This document shows positions 50,330 to 59,653 of a DNA stretch of 64,000 nucleotides, in pieces. The stretch lies in assembly GCF_015645445.1 (NCBI RefSeq), contig NZ_JADOGI010000033.1, forward strand, positions 1-64,000. The letters run 5' to 3'. Source of the DNA: Nonomuraea cypriaca. Its GTDB lineage: Bacteria > Actinomycetota > Actinomycetes > Streptosporangiales > Streptosporangiaceae. Both the position numbers and the translations under genes were made by a program. The notes under the pieces are model-generated. The model was not told the origin of the DNA and made no database searches. It worked only from the letters and a program-made list of their open reading frames with translations. Positions within the stretch are counted from its first letter, which is position 1. Every line of letters begins with the position of its first letter.

Positions 50330-51262
50330 TCACCCCTCCCGGCGGGCGCGGGCGCGGCGTTTGCCCTCGTGCATCGCCTGTACGCGGGCGACCGGGATCG
50401 TGTGTCCCTCCGCCACCAGGTCGTCGGGCAACCGCTGCGGCTCCGGCATCTGCCCGGCCCACGGATCGGCGCCCTTGAGCAGGCCGGGCGCGGTGTGCAC
50501 GGTGAAGTCGCCCGGCGCCACCCGGTCCAGCTCCTCCCAGGCCACCGGGAAGGAGACCGGGACCCCTGGGCGTACGCGGGGGCTGTAGGCGGCCACCACC
50601 GTGGCGCCGCCCGCCCGGGTGGAGTCGATGAAGACCTTGCCCGCCCGGTCCTCGCGGATGAACGCCGTGGTGGTGAGCGCCGGGTCCACCCGCTCGGCGC
50701 GGGCGGCCACGGCCCGGGTGGCCGCGGCCAGGTCGTCCACCGCGGTCCCCTCCACCACCGGCACGAACACGTGCACGCCCTTCGCCCCGCTGGTCTTCAC
50801 CGCGCCGGTCAGCCCGGCGTCGTCGAGCGCCTGCCTGACCAGGAACGCCGCGCGCACGGCCAGCTCGAACGCGCCGTCGTCGGCGGGCGGGTCGAGGTCG
50901 AGCACCATGTGCGTGGGCCGGTCGCCGGCGAACAGCGACGGGTGGTACTCCACCGCCCGCTGGTTGGCGAACCACAGCAGCGTCCGCCGGTCGTCGCACA
51001 GCGCGTACGTCACCTGCCGTTGTGACGACTCGGCCCAGACGGAGATCGACTTCACCCAGTCCGGGGCGTACTTGGGCAGGTTCTTCTGCATGAAGGCGGG
51101 CTGTCCTGGGCGGATCCGCATGACGGACAGCGCGCGGCCGCGCAGGACCGGCAGGATGCGGTCACTGACCGCGTCGAGATAGCCGACCAGGTCGCGCTTG
51201 GTGGCGCCCGCCCCGTCGAACAACGGCTGGTCGAGGTTGGACAACGCCACCCCGTCAATCAT
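50330..51262 (-). CDS. Stand-alone LigD polymerase/primase domain
   Basis: 310 residues starting MIDGVALSNLDQPLFDGAGA. It corresponds to the PolDom of LigD: MVLDLDPPADDGAF with the metal-binding DxD, KTSGAKGVHVFVPV and a C-terminal helical part. It should extend ends with ribonucleotides in non-homologous end joining, or act as a primase. There is no attached ligase or nuclease and no ku gene in view. The 107 bp upstream precede the TPP riboswitch. Confidence 0.88.
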   Translation of the reverse strand: MIDGVALSNLDQPLFDGAGATKRDLVGYLDAVSDRILPVLRGRALSVMRIRPGQPAFMQKNLPKYAPDWVKSISVWAESSQRQVTYALCDDRRTLLWFANQRAVEYHPSLFAGDRPTHMVLDLDPPADDGAFELAVRAAFLVRQALDDAGLTGAVKTSGAKGVHVFVPVVEGTAVDDLAAATRAVAARAERVDPALTTTAFIREDRAGKVFIDSTRAGGATVVAAYSPRVRPGVPVSFPVAWEELDRVAPGDFTVHTAPGLLKGADPWAGQMPEPQRLPDDLVAEGHTIPVARVQAMHEGKRRARARREG

Positions 51263-51374
51263 CTCATCGCCGCCCACCCGCCCCACGATGCCCATCGCAG
51301 CCCACCAGGTCAACATCGGACACAACCACCCGGGGCTGCGTCTCTGGTCGGGGTGCCCTGTTACAGTGGGCGGC

Positions 51375-51451
51375 GACGCGGGGTGCCTGGAAGGCCGGGC
51401 TGAGATCACACCCGTCGAACCTGATCTAGTTCGGACTAGCGAAGGGACGTC
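51375..51451 (+). ncRNA. TPP riboswitch (THI element)
   Basis: The conserved CTGAGA lies at 51400-51405 within GGGCTGAGATCACACCC, and ACCTGATCTAGTTCGGACTA with GCGAAGGGA follows at 51419-51447. GACG (51375-51378) pairs with CGTC (51448-51451) as P1. The GAAGGGA stretch also serves as the Shine-Dalgarno of thiD, so TPP binding should block translation. Confidence 0.95.
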
Positions 51452-51455
51452 ATCG

Positions 51456-52283
51456 TTGAGCGGTGTACCCAAGGTCCTGTCCATCGCCGGCACCGACCCC
51501 AGCGGCGGCGCGGGCATCCAGGGCGATCTGAAGACCTTCTCCGCGCTCGGCGCGTACGGCATGACGGTCGTCACGGCGCTGGTGGCGCAGACGACCACGG
51601 GCGTGACCGGCATCCACGAGGTTCCGGCGGCGTTCGTCACCAGCCAGCTCGACACGCTGCTGACCGACGTGCCGGCCGACGCCGTGAAGATCGGCATGCT
51701 CGGTGACGCGGCGCTGATCAAGGCGGTCGCCGCCGCGCTGGACACGTACCGGCCGCCGTACGTCGTGCTGGACCCGGTGATGGTGGCCAAGAGCGGTGAT
51801 CGGCTGCTCCCGGCCGACGCGGTGACCGCGCTGCGTGAGGAGCTGCTGCCGCGCGCGGACCTGATCACTCCCAACCTGCCTGAGGCGGCGGACCTGCTCG
51901 GCGAGCCGCCCGCGGAGACCCTGAGCGAGATGCACGCGCAGGCGCTCCGGCTGCGCGCGCTCGGCGCCCGCCAGGTGCTGCTCAAGGGCGGCCACCTCGA
52001 CGGCGACACCTGCGTGGACGTGCTGGCCACCCCCGACGGCTCGATCGAGCTGAGCGCGCCGCGCGTCGCCACCCGCAACACCCACGGCACCGGCTGCACG
52101 CTGTCGTCGGCCATCGCGGCGCTGCGGCCGCGCCACGACGACTGGCCGGACGCCGTACGCGCGGCCAAGGACTACCTGACCGAGGCGCTGCGCGCGGCCG
52201 ACACGCTGGGGGTCGGGCACGGCCACGGCCCGGTGCACCACTTCCACGCCGTCTGGGGAAAGGACGCCGATGTTCTGCGATGA
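51456..52283 (+). CDS. thiD: HMP/HMP-P kinase ThiD
   Basis: 275 residues from TTG 51456, 8 bp after GAAGGGA. Ribokinase-fold blocks: VLSIAGTDPSGGAGIQGDLK, VVLDPVMVAKSGDRLLP, LITPNLPEAADLLG and the catalytic-anion-hole motif RNTHGTGCTLSSAIAAL. It phosphorylates HMP to HMP-PP for thiamine synthesis. It overlaps tenA by 14 bp. The riboswitch immediately upstream makes it TPP-regulated. Confidence 0.95.
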   Translation: MSGVPKVLSIAGTDPSGGAGIQGDLKTFSALGAYGMTVVTALVAQTTTGVTGIHEVPAAFVTSQLDTLLTDVPADAVKIGMLGDAALIKAVAAALDTYRPPYVVLDPVMVAKSGDRLLPADAVTALREELLPRADLITPNLPEAADLLGEPPAETLSEMHAQALRLRALGARQVLLKGGHLDGDTCVDVLATPDGSIELSAPRVATRNTHGTGCTLSSAIAALRPRHDDWPDAVRAAKDYLTEALRAADTLGVGHGHGPVHHFHAVWGKDADVLR

Positions 52284-52947
52284 CATGTGGCTGCGCACGG
52301 CCGAGCTGATGACCGCGATCCACGAGCACCCGTTCAACGTCGCGCTCGGCGACGGCACGCTGGACCGCGACAGGTTCGCCTTCTACATCGTGCAGGACGG
52401 CCGCTACCTGGAGGCGTTCTCCAAGGCGCTGGCCACGGCGTCGGCGCGGGCCGGCGACCCCGCGGATGCGGCGTTCTTCGCGCAGAGCGCGCACACCGCG
52501 CTGGCCGCGGAACGCCTGCTGCACGCCGGTTACGTCGAGGAGCTGGGCGCGGACACGGCGGGCATCACCACCTCGCCGACGTGCCTGGCGTACGCGTCCT
52601 ACCTGCAGGCCACGGCGCTGACCGCGCCCTACCCCGTGCTGGTGGCCGCGGTGCTGCCGTGCTTCTGGATCTACCAGGACGTCGGCCTGGCGCTGCTGCG
52701 GCGCACCGGCGACGTGCCCGGCCACCCCTACAGGAAGTGGATCTCCACCTACTCCGATCCGGCCTTCGCGGCCTCCGTCGAGCAGGCCAAGGCGATCGCC
52801 GACCGGCTCGCCGCCGCGGCAGGCCCGGCGATCCGGGCGGCCATGGGTGAGGCCTACTGCCGGGCGGCGGCGTACGAGTGGATGTTCTGGGACAGCGCCT
52901 GGCACCGCGAGAGCTGGCCGACCACGCGGTGGCTGGCGGCGTCCTAG
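52270..52947 (+). CDS. tenA: TenA aminopyrimidine aminohydrolase (thiaminase II)
   Basis: 225 residues of the TenA family (LRTAELMTAIHEHPFNVALG, FYIVQDGRYLEAFSKALATA, YEWMFWDSAWHRESWP). The active-site cysteine appears to be in AVLPCFWIYQDVG. TenA salvages degraded thiamine by freeing HMP for ThiD, which explains the coupling with thiD under one riboswitch. The stop overlaps the converging cstA stop by 4 bp. Confidence 0.92.
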   Translation: MFCDDMWLRTAELMTAIHEHPFNVALGDGTLDRDRFAFYIVQDGRYLEAFSKALATASARAGDPADAAFFAQSAHTALAAERLLHAGYVEELGADTAGITTSPTCLAYASYLQATALTAPYPVLVAAVLPCFWIYQDVGLALLRRTGDVPGHPYRKWISTYSDPAFAASVEQAKAIADRLAAAAGPAIRAAMGEAYCRAAAYEWMFWDSAWHRESWPTTRWLAAS

Positions 52948-55058
52948 GGGCTCTTCGCCATCAGGTCCCGCTCCTCGCGGGTGGCGATGAGCCCGGCCGG
53001 CGCATGGATCTGCGACTCCTCGAACGGCGCCTCGGTGCTCGGCAGCGGCTCGCGCATCCTGATCGCCTTGATCCACACCCGCGCGGCGTCCACGATCACG
53101 ATGATGATCAGAATCGCGAAGAGCGCGGCCAGGATGCCGTCCACGGTCGAGTTGAGCACGACCTGCCGCATCTCGTCCTCGGTCTCGGCCTGCCCGAGGA
53201 TCCGCCCCTGGTCCAGCGCCGCCTGGTAGAGGTCGCGCTGGGCGAAGAAGCCGAGCACCGGGTCGGGCGAGAACACCTTCTGGTAGCTGGCCGTCAGCGT
53301 GACCGCGACGTCCCAGGCCAGCGGCACCGCCGTGACCCAGGCCCATTTCAGCCGGCCGCTCTTGATCAGCAGGGTCGTGGCCACGGTGAGCGCCACGGCG
53401 GCGAGCAGCTGGTTGGCGATGCCGAAGAGCGGGAAGAGCTGGTTGATGCCGCCGAGCGGGTCGTTGACGCCCTGGTAGAGGAAGTATCCCCAGGCCGCCA
53501 CGACGACCGCGCTCGAGGCGAGCAGCCCAGGCCACCAGCTCACCCGGGCGATCGGCTTCCACAGGTTGCCCAGTGTGTCCTGGAGCATGAACCTGCCCAC
53601 CCGCGTCCCCGCGTCGACCGTGGTGAGGATGAACAGCGCCTCGAACATGATCGCGAAGTGGTACCAGAACGCCTGCAGCCCCGCTCCTCCGAGGAAGCCG
53701 GAGAAGATCTGCGAGATGCCCACGGCCAGCGTGGGCGCGCCTCCCGTACGGGCGATCAGCGTCTCTTCCTGCACGGCCGTCGTCGCGGCCTGCAACTGCT
53801 CGGGCGTGATCACGAAGCCCATGTTGGTGACCGCCTCAGCGGCGGTCTGGACGGTGGCGCCGACGACGCCCGCCGGGGAGTTCATCGCGAAGTAGAGTCC
53901 GGGGCTCAGCACGCAGGCCGCGGTGATGGCCATGACGGCGACGAACGACTCCATCAGCATGGAGCCGTAGCCGATCATCCGGACCTGCGACTCCTTCTGG
54001 ATCATCTTGGGCGTCGTGCCCGAGGAGATCAGCGAGTGGAACCCCGACAACGCCCCGCACGCGATGATGATGAACACGAACGGGAACAGCGACCCGGCGA
54101 ACACCGGCCCGTCCCCACTGAAGGCGAAGTCGGTGAACGCGGTCGTCTGCATCGGCGGCATCGTGACGGCGATGCCGATCGCGATCAGCGCGATCGTCCC
54201 GATCTTCATGAAGGTCGAGAGGTAGTCGCGCGGCGCCAGCAGCATCCACACGGGCAGCACCGCGGCGACGAACCCGTACGCGATCAGCCACAGCGCCAGT
54301 GTCGACTGGCTCAGCGTGAAGAACGGCGCCAGACTCGACTCCTGCACCCAGCCGCCGGCCACGATCGCCAGGATCAGCAGCGCCACCCCGATCACCGTGG
54401 TCTCGACGACCTTGCCCGGCCGGATCACCCGCATGTAGAAGCCCATGAACAGGGCGATCGGGATGGTCATCGCGATGGAGAAGACACCCCACGGCGACTG
54501 CGCCAGCGCGCCGACCACGACCAGCGCCAGCACGGCCAGCAGAATGATCATGATGGCGAAGACCGCGATGAGCGCCGCCGCCCCGCCGACGGGGCCGATC
54601 TCCTCGCGGGCCATCTGGCCGAGGCTGCGGCCGTTGCGCCGCATGGAGAAGAACAGGACCACCATGTCCTGCACGGCCCCGGCGAAGATCACGCCAGCGA
54701 TGATCCAGATGGTGCCGGGCAGGTAGCCCATCTGGGCGGCCAGCACCGGCCCCACCAACGGCCCGGCGCCGGCGATGGCGGCGAAGTGGTGGCCGAACAG
54801 GATCCGCCGATCGGTCGGGTGGTAGTCGATGCCGTTGTTCAGCCGCTCGGCCGGCGTGGCCCTGCGGTCGTCGACGCGCAGGACTTTGCGCACGATGAAA
54901 CGGGCGTAGAACCGGTAGGCGATGGCGTACGAGCCGAGGGCGGCGCACAGGAGCCACACCGCGTTGACGTTCTCACCCCTGGACAGGGCGAGCACCCCCC
55001 ACCCCACAGCACCGACCAGGGCCACCGCCGTCCAGATGATGATGGAACGCACCTTCAC
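52944..55058 (-). CDS. cstA: Carbon starvation protein A (pyruvate/peptide transporter)
   Basis: 704 residues with about 16-18 membrane helices and the family patterns DYHPTDRRILFGHHFAAIAG, GPVLAAQMGYLPGTIWIIAG and FSGFLGGAGLQAFWYHFAIM. CstA/BtsT transporters take up pyruvate or peptides during carbon limitation. The small gene just upstream ends 3 bp before this start, so both are probably one operon. The YbdD-like partner that often follows cstA is not present; tenA converges instead. Confidence 0.93.
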   Translation of the reverse strand: MKVRSIIIWTAVALVGAVGWGVLALSRGENVNAVWLLCAALGSYAIAYRFYARFIVRKVLRVDDRRATPAERLNNGIDYHPTDRRILFGHHFAAIAGAGPLVGPVLAAQMGYLPGTIWIIAGVIFAGAVQDMVVLFFSMRRNGRSLGQMAREEIGPVGGAAALIAVFAIMIILLAVLALVVVGALAQSPWGVFSIAMTIPIALFMGFYMRVIRPGKVVETTVIGVALLILAIVAGGWVQESSLAPFFTLSQSTLALWLIAYGFVAAVLPVWMLLAPRDYLSTFMKIGTIALIAIGIAVTMPPMQTTAFTDFAFSGDGPVFAGSLFPFVFIIIACGALSGFHSLISSGTTPKMIQKESQVRMIGYGSMLMESFVAVMAITAACVLSPGLYFAMNSPAGVVGATVQTAAEAVTNMGFVITPEQLQAATTAVQEETLIARTGGAPTLAVGISQIFSGFLGGAGLQAFWYHFAIMFEALFILTTVDAGTRVGRFMLQDTLGNLWKPIARVSWWPGLLASSAVVVAAWGYFLYQGVNDPLGGINQLFPLFGIANQLLAAVALTVATTLLIKSGRLKWAWVTAVPLAWDVAVTLTASYQKVFSPDPVLGFFAQRDLYQAALDQGRILGQAETEDEMRQVVLNSTVDGILAALFAILIIIVIVDAARVWIKAIRMREPLPSTEAPFEESQIHAPAGLIATREERDLMAKSP

Positions 55059-55061
55059 CGG

Positions 55062-55427
55062 TTACCTCCCAGGTACAGGGCCAGATACGGAGTCAGAGGC
55101 GGGGCCGCTGAGTGGGCGCCCGAGGCAGCAGCGGAGCCCGGCGTCCGGCGGCAGATCGGTGGTGAAGCGCCGCCAGCGCCACAGCGGACGGCAGTCGATC
55201 GTGACCGGGAGCTCGGCCAGATGCACCCAGGCGGTCGGATGCGCGTAGACCAGACCCCCGGCGTCCAGCCCGCGCGCCCGCCGGGGCAGACGGGAGCGGC
55301 GCAACGACCGCACCGAGAACTCCCCCGCGTCCGCGCAGCAGAGGCCGGTGACGTGCCAGTCGAAGTACACCACTTCGTCGTCGCGCAGGGCCTCACGAGC
55401 GGCGGGGGTGACCGTGATACGGGGCAT
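55062..55427 (-). CDS. Small cysteine-containing protein upstream of cstA
   Basis: 121 residues starting MPRITVTPAAREALRDDEVV. Cysteine pairs occur in TGLCCADAGEFSV and at the C-terminus (LRCCLGRPLSG). The N-terminus resembles the start of HesB/IscA-like proteins, but the later Cys arrangement does not confirm this. It ends 3 bp before cstA and is presumably co-expressed with it. I do not recognise a family with confidence. Confidence 0.6.
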   Translation of the reverse strand: MPRITVTPAAREALRDDEVVYFDWHVTGLCCADAGEFSVRSLRRSRLPRRARGLDAGGLVYAHPTAWVHLAELPVTIDCRPLWRWRRFTTDLPPDAGLRCCLGRPLSGPASDSVSGPVPGR

Positions 55428-55502
55428 CTGGGGCTCCTGAATACCAGGTAGCTCAGAAATACACGTCGGCTTTACCCGCTGTAGTGACCGCCGAAACGCC
55501 CG

Positions 55503-55650
55503 TGCCACACGACGGATACGCGCGCGCCCCCACGCCGCGGATACGCGCTCGTCCCGCACCACGAATACGCGCGTCCCGCACCGCGAATACGCGCGCGTCC
55601 CGCACCGCGAATACGCGCGCGTCCCGCACGGCGAATACGCGCGTGCCGCG
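55503..55650. repeat. Tandem 22-24-bp repeats
   Basis: Five or six units resembling GTCCCGCACCGCGAATACGC recur with a period of 22 to 24 bp. They fill the 281-bp spacer between the subtilase stop (55709) and the small gene starting at 55427. The period of 24 keeps both strands open, but no gene is supported. The unit contains CGCG runs able to fold back on themselves. Confidence 0.8.
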
Positions 55651-55708
55651 CGAAAGCGTCCCCGCCGCGGGGTACGGCGGCGGGGACGCTGGTCGTACGG
55701 GTCGGTTG

Positions 55709-58700
55709 CTACGGCTTCCAGGGCTCGAAGTAGGCGACCGTCCCGAAGTCGATCTCCGCGTTCCAGGGCACTTCCCCGCCGCTCATGGTCGAGCCGGTCA
55801 CGAAGATCCGGGTGCCCACGTCCGGCGCCGTGTCCACGGCCAGCGCGTACGCGTCGTCGGAGCCGCCGATCGGCCCGTCGTACTGCCCGAGCCAGACCTG
55901 CTGACCGCTCGCCGCGTCGTACGCGATCGTCACGAAGTCGCTGAAGGCCCCCGAGAAGTCGACGCCGGCGTCGACCACGCTCTGGCCGGTGACGACGACC
56001 CTGCCGCCGTCCGGCGTCACGGCCACGTCCTTGGGGATGTCCATGCCGTTGAGCGGGCCGTTGTGGCGGCCGGCCCACAACTGCCGTCCTGTGGCGGTGT
56101 CGTACGCGACCGTGGTGTAGTCCGCCTGCGTCCCCGCGCCCTCGGTGTTGCCGATCACGTAGAGCCTGCCGCCGTCAGGTGCGAGCGCGCTGCCGCGGAC
56201 GGTGTCGGTCTTGTGCGCGGGGCCGTCGTACCTGCCGGTCCAGAGCTCCGTTCCTGTCGCCGTGTCGTAGGCGATCGTGGTCAGGTCGGTCCCCGTTCCC
56301 GTGTTCCCTTCGGTGCCCGAGACGTAGATCGCCTTGCCGTCGGCGCCTGGCGTGATCTGGGTGGAGATGTCGATGCCGTTGGACGTCCCGTTGTGCATGG
56401 CGGTCCAGAGCTGCTCGCCGGTGGCGGCGTCGTACGCCACGGTGCCCCAGTCGGTGAGGCCGGTGCCCACTCCCCGGCTCTGGCCGGTGACGAAGACCTT
56501 GGAACCGTCCGGGCCCACCTTGATCGCCCGCGGGTCGTCGGTGCCCGCGCCGGGCCCGTCGAAGTGCGTCAGCCAGCTCTGCCTGCCGGTCTCCGCGTCG
56601 TAGGCGATCGTGAAGTAGTCGTCCTTGCCGCCCACGCCCAGCGACTCGAAGCCGGTGACGTAGACGCTCTTCCCGTCGGGGGCGACGGCGAGGGCGTTGG
56701 CGTGGTCGACGGCGTTGGCCGCGCCGTTGTGCCGGGCGACCCAGAGCTCCTTGCCCGTGGCGGCCTCGTACGCGATCGTCGCGCCGTCGCCCTTGGTGCC
56801 GTCACCCTCGCTCAGGCCGGTGACGAAGACCTTGGAACCGTCCGGGCTCACCTCGATGCCGCTCGGCTCGTCGGACGTGCCGCCAGGGCCGACATAGGTC
56901 GCGTTCCACGCCTCGGCCCCGGTCGCCGCGTCGTAGGCGACGATGCCGAAGCGCGGCTTGAATACGCCGGGGACCGCCTCGTAGCTGGCGCCGGCCACGT
57001 AGAGCCGCTCACCCTTGGGGTCCAGGGCGGTGTACTCGGCGGTGTCCGTGGCGCCGGCGCCGCCGTAGACGGCACCCCACGTTTCCTGCACCGGACGTAC
57101 GACGAGGGGGATCCGCACGTCGTGCCGCCTGTCGCTCCAGGTGAGCTGCCCGCCGAGGTAGCCGTTCAGCGGGGCCGTGGCCCCCGTGAACGAGACCTTG
57201 AACGACTTTGTCTGGCCAGGACGCAACGTGAGCCTGTCCGGGGTGACGGTGGTGGTGACGCCGTCCAGCCCGGTGACGGCGGCGGTGTAGGTGGCCTTGC
57301 CGCGGCCGACGTTCGTCACCTCGCGGGTCACCGTCTGGGTGCCGGTCAACCGGCCGACCGCGATCGAGGGGCCGTTCATGTCGCTCGGGTCGAGCGAGTG
57401 GCCCTTCTCAGCCAGCGCGTCGCAGATCTCGGCGGAGACGCCCTTGGTGGTGGCGCAGAGGAAGGCGATCCAGTCCTCGATCCCGCTGTCGTAGACCAGG
57501 CCGGGGTCGGCGGCGGTGTTCGGGGCGACGTGGCCGGCGCCCTGGCTGAAGATGACGGACGGGTCGGTGCTCTTTCCGTCCAGGATGTCGGTGCCGCTGG
57601 TCATCAGCGCCGACTTGATCGCCATCGGCGACCAGCGCGGGTTCAGGTCCTTCAGCAGCGCGGCCAGCCCGGCGACGTGCGGCGCGGCCATCGACGTGCC
57701 GCTGAAGATCCCGAACTCGGCGCCGTTGTTGCCCGCAGGCGCGGTCGCGGCCAGGATGTCCTGCCCGGGGGCCATCAGGTCGGGCTTCAGCAGGTCGCCG
57801 CCGCCGGCGCCCAGCGGGCCGCGCGAGGAGAACGCGGCGACGTACGGCGCGGGGGCGTCGGTGGTGATCTTCGCCTGGTCGATCGTCGCGGTGGCGCCGT
57901 CGCTCGCCGCGTACGTCTTGACGGCCTGGCGGTCCTTGTCCGAGATGTGCACGGTGGGGATCACGTGCAGGTCGGCGTTGAGCGAGTTGTGGTCCACGTT
58001 GGCGAGGACCATGCCGACGCCGCCCGCCTCCGCGACGGCCACGCTCTTGTTGAGCCTCGCCGTCACCCCGCGGTCGCACAGGACGATCTTGCCCTTGACC
58101 TTCTCGGGGTCGAGCACGGGTTCGCCGCCGTTGTCCCTGGCGGCGTAGCACTGCGCGACGAGCGTCGGGTTCGCGCCGGGCAGCGCCACCGCCGTCGCGT
58201 CGACGAACGGCGCGGGACCTGCCTTGGCCGCCAGCGACGAGCCGCTGTAGGCGGTGCCGTCGCCGAGCGTCACCGAGCCCTGCACGGCCCGGTTGTGCGT
58301 GCCCGCCGCGACCGTGGTCACCCAGGGGGACGGGTGCGCCACGGTGGACGCGGCCGGGCCCTCGTTCCCGGCGGAGGCGGCCACGAAGACGCCCGCCTCC
58401 GCAGCCGACAGGAACGCCATCTCCGCCGGGTCGAGGAAGTCCGTCCGCGTTCCCGACACCGAGTAGTTGATGACGTCGACGCCGTCCGCGACCGCCTGGT
58501 CGATGGCGGCGACCAGGTCCGAGTAGTAGCCGTTGGCCGTCGATGCGTCCTCGACCGACCAGAGCGCCTTGTACGCGGCGATCCTGGCCCGCGGCGCGAT
58601 GCCGCTGACCGCGCCGAACGCCTGGGCCGCCCCGCTCGCCGCGACGCCGTGGTTGCCGCCCGCCGTGGAGGCCGTGTGACTGCCGTGCCCGTTGTAGTCG

Positions 58701-59485
58701 TACGGCGAGGCGAACTCCCACGGCAGCTGTGCCTTCACCGCCTCGTCGCCGCCCCACCCGGCGTTGAAGTGCCGGGCCGCGACCACCTTGCCGTTGCACA
58801 TCTCGTGCTGCCACGAGGCGTCCTTGCTGTCCGCCGCGCACTCGCCGTGGAAGCCCCTGACCGGGTGGAACGGCTTCCCGCTCGCGTCCTTGCCGGCGAA
58901 GCTCCGGGAGGCCGCCGCGACGCCGGTGTCGATCACGCCGATGACGAGGCCCTCACCGGCGCCGTTGTGCCCGGTGGTGCCGCCGGCCCGCCGCCACAGG
59001 CCGTCGCGGTCGTCGAGGCCCAGGAACGCGGGTGTCGACGAGGTCTCCACCGTCACCTTCCTGTCCTCGGTGACGGCCACGACGTCTTGCACCGACCGCA
59101 ACCGCGCGGCCTGCGACTCGGTCAGCTTGGCGGCGAACCCGCCGTAGGAGTACACGTAGTCGTAGAGCTTCCTGCCGCCGCCCGCCTTCTTGAGTGCCGC
59201 GTCGTGCCGGCCTCGGAGGTGGTCGACGTACTTCGTCACCTCGGTGGAGCGGGGGTCGATCTTCTCGCCCTGCTGGGGTTTGGTGGTGGCCAGCCCGGCC
59301 ACGTCTCCCTCGTACGTGGCCACCGGGGCGGGGGCCATCTGCACGATGTACGTCTTCTGCTCGGCCGAACCGGCCTCAGCCGAGACCGGTAAGGGCCAGG
59401 CGACCCCCGCCAGGGCCAGCCCCGTCACTGCCATCGTCGCCGCCAACCGGCCGCTAATACGTCCAGGAGATTTCGCGAGATCCAT
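55709..59485 (-). CDS. Secreted subtilisin-like protease with PA and beta-propeller domains
   Basis: 1258 residues from ATG 59485. Signal peptide 1-36 (TGLALAGVAWPLPVSAEA), I9-type propeptide (about 44-145), then S8 catalytic residues D186 (IGVIDTGVAAASRSF), H267 (NGHGSHTASTAGG) and S598 (FSGTSMAAPHVAGLAALL), with oxyanion N374 (SAGNEGP). A PA domain (about 430-540) sits between His and Ser. An Fn3-like region follows, and residues from about 790 form six or seven PQQ-like repeats (YDAATGAEAWNATYVG, VSPDGSKVFVTGLSEG). It should act outside the cell. The gene is divergent from a LAL regulator. Confidence 0.92.
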   Translation of the reverse strand: MDLAKSPGRISGRLAATMAVTGLALAGVAWPLPVSAEAGSAEQKTYIVQMAPAPVATYEGDVAGLATTKPQQGEKIDPRSTEVTKYVDHLRGRHDAALKKAGGGRKLYDYVYSYGGFAAKLTESQAARLRSVQDVVAVTEDRKVTVETSSTPAFLGLDDRDGLWRRAGGTTGHNGAGEGLVIGVIDTGVAAASRSFAGKDASGKPFHPVRGFHGECAADSKDASWQHEMCNGKVVAARHFNAGWGGDEAVKAQLPWEFASPYDYNGHGSHTASTAGGNHGVAASGAAQAFGAVSGIAPRARIAAYKALWSVEDASTANGYYSDLVAAIDQAVADGVDVINYSVSGTRTDFLDPAEMAFLSAAEAGVFVAASAGNEGPAASTVAHPSPWVTTVAAGTHNRAVQGSVTLGDGTAYSGSSLAAKAGPAPFVDATAVALPGANPTLVAQCYAARDNGGEPVLDPEKVKGKIVLCDRGVTARLNKSVAVAEAGGVGMVLANVDHNSLNADLHVIPTVHISDKDRQAVKTYAASDGATATIDQAKITTDAPAPYVAAFSSRGPLGAGGGDLLKPDLMAPGQDILAATAPAGNNGAEFGIFSGTSMAAPHVAGLAALLKDLNPRWSPMAIKSALMTSGTDILDGKSTDPSVIFSQGAGHVAPNTAADPGLVYDSGIEDWIAFLCATTKGVSAEICDALAEKGHSLDPSDMNGPSIAVGRLTGTQTVTREVTNVGRGKATYTAAVTGLDGVTTTVTPDRLTLRPGQTKSFKVSFTGATAPLNGYLGGQLTWSDRRHDVRIPLVVRPVQETWGAVYGGAGATDTAEYTALDPKGERLYVAGASYEAVPGVFKPRFGIVAYDAATGAEAWNATYVGPGGTSDEPSGIEVSPDGSKVFVTGLSEGDGTKGDGATIAYEAATGKELWVARHNGAANAVDHANALAVAPDGKSVYVTGFESLGVGGKDDYFTIAYDAETGRQSWLTHFDGPGAGTDDPRAIKVGPDGSKVFVTGQSRGVGTGLTDWGTVAYDAATGEQLWTAMHNGTSNGIDISTQITPGADGKAIYVSGTEGNTGTGTDLTTIAYDTATGTELWTGRYDGPAHKTDTVRGSALAPDGGRLYVIGNTEGAGTQADYTTVAYDTATGRQLWAGRHNGPLNGMDIPKDVAVTPDGGRVVVTGQSVVDAGVDFSGAFSDFVTIAYDAASGQQVWLGQYDGPIGGSDDAYALAVDTAPDVGTRIFVTGSTMSGGEVPWNAEIDFGTVAYFEPWKP

Positions 59486-59558
59486 CGTCGCCTCTCGGTG
59501 CGTCACCCGCTGATCAAGCGGACGATGGCCGACGCTACGAGAGCGGCGCTGGCGCGGC

Positions 59559-59577
59559 ATCCGTACCGTATACGGAT
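59559..59577. promoter_or_regulatory. Inverted repeat between protease and LAL genes
   Basis: ATCCGTA (59559-59565) and TACGGAT (59571-59577) are perfect arms with a CCGTA spacer, and CCGTATACGG (59566-59575) is itself a palindrome. It lies in the 168-bp divergent promoter region and is a likely operator for one or both genes. Confidence 0.55.
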
Positions 59578-59653
59578 TTTTGGCCAGCACATATCAGATG
59601 AGGTCCGATAACGTGTTTGTGCTACACGATCAGCCCAGGCAGGGGGTGGCTGA

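Noticed and set aside
55503..55650. CRISPR-like array
   Set aside because: Units are contiguous with no unique spacers of constant length, and no cas gene is present; it is a simple tandem repeat.
55484..59392. 1302-codon plus-strand open frame beginning in the tandem repeats
   Set aside because: It mirrors the subtilase gene, whose catalytic motifs are clear on the other strand; the repeat part stays open only because its period is a multiple of three.
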